NCBI RefSeq assembly: GCF_001006805.1
Contig: NZ_LN811360.1
Span: 3,565-44,793 of the forward strand
Reading direction: 5' to 3'
DNA from: Microvirga massiliensis
GTDB taxonomy: Bacteria; Pseudomonadota; Alphaproteobacteria; Rhizobiales; Beijerinckiaceae
Length of the DNA: 41,229 nt
Part shown: positions 41,160-41,229 of the stretch, in pieces
How the letters are laid out: every line of letters begins with the position of its first letter
How positions within the stretch are numbered: position 1 is the stretch's first letter
Notes under the pieces: model-generated
What the model was told of the DNA's origin: nothing
Database searches by the model: none
What the model saw: the letters and a program-made list of their open reading frames with translations, nothing else
Made by a program: the position numbers and the translations under genes

Positions 41160-41229
41160 CGATGGACCTTCACGGAGAGGATGCTGCGGGAGGAGACAGC
41201 CGCGCCGTAACAGCGGCTACTCGTGTGTC

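Overview
The window looks like part of a large plasmid or plasmid-derived region from a GC-rich alphaproteobacterium, most likely Methylobacterium or a close relative in Hyphomicrobiales. The reasons are a repA-repB partition pair with repABC-type parS palindromes, the ScpB/DUF1403/tyrosine-recombinase set, an IF-1 with an Arg/Pro-rich C-terminal tail, DUF1127, and an Aap-type amino acid importer. The taxonomic call is an inference from gene content.

Layout. 1-3.0 kb: the 5' end of an scpB-like gene, DUF1403, a tyrosine recombinase with an inverted-repeat candidate crossover site in front of it, and a recombinase-associated ORF preceded by three AT-rich direct repeats. 3.0-8.0 kb: plasmid maintenance block of lower GC, with a short ribbon-helix-helix gene and its palindromic operator, then about 2 kb without convincing genes that carries four near-identical parS palindromes plus one variant, then repA and repB (overlapping TAATG); no repC is present. 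8.1-9.8 kb: a small DUF1127 gene and a DUF763 gene.

9.8-19.0 kb: a divergently arranged catabolic island. Leftward are a PLP decarboxylase, a GntR regulator, a beta-keto acid cleavage enzyme (BKACE) and a class III aminotransferase that closely resembles (S)-beta-phenylalanine aminotransferase. Rightward is a complete AapJQMP amino acid ABC importer. Two TGTGATCACA palindromes lie between the arms. I read this as uptake of a beta-amino acid (or a precursor), transamination to a beta-keto acid and acetyl-CoA-dependent cleavage. A broken DUF763 copy at 19.3 kb matches the intact gene at 8.5-9.8 kb, so the island is bracketed by DUF763 direct repeats.

20.0-26.8 kb: a leftward glycoside operon with a GH116 glucosidase, an ABC sugar-binding protein, two permeases and an AraC regulator, but no ATPase gene. 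26.8-30.1 kb: debris and small genes, namely a response-regulator tail, infA, a cold-shock tail, a secreted hypothetical protein and a frameshifted ABC-exporter ATPase end. 30.2-36.6 kb: a 1702-residue RTX/serralysin-like protein with a divergent AraC regulator. 36.6-38.6 kb: a second copy of a short unknown coding repeat, a 5' tRNA-Ser-like fragment, an intact receiver-only response regulator (parent-type of the tail at 27.2 kb) and an IS630 relic. 38.6-41.2 kb: four leftward genes for VOC, ABM, SnoaL-like and LysR proteins.

The most interesting parts are the putative beta-amino acid catabolic island with its DUF763 brackets and candidate operators, and the parS-rich repAB region without repC.
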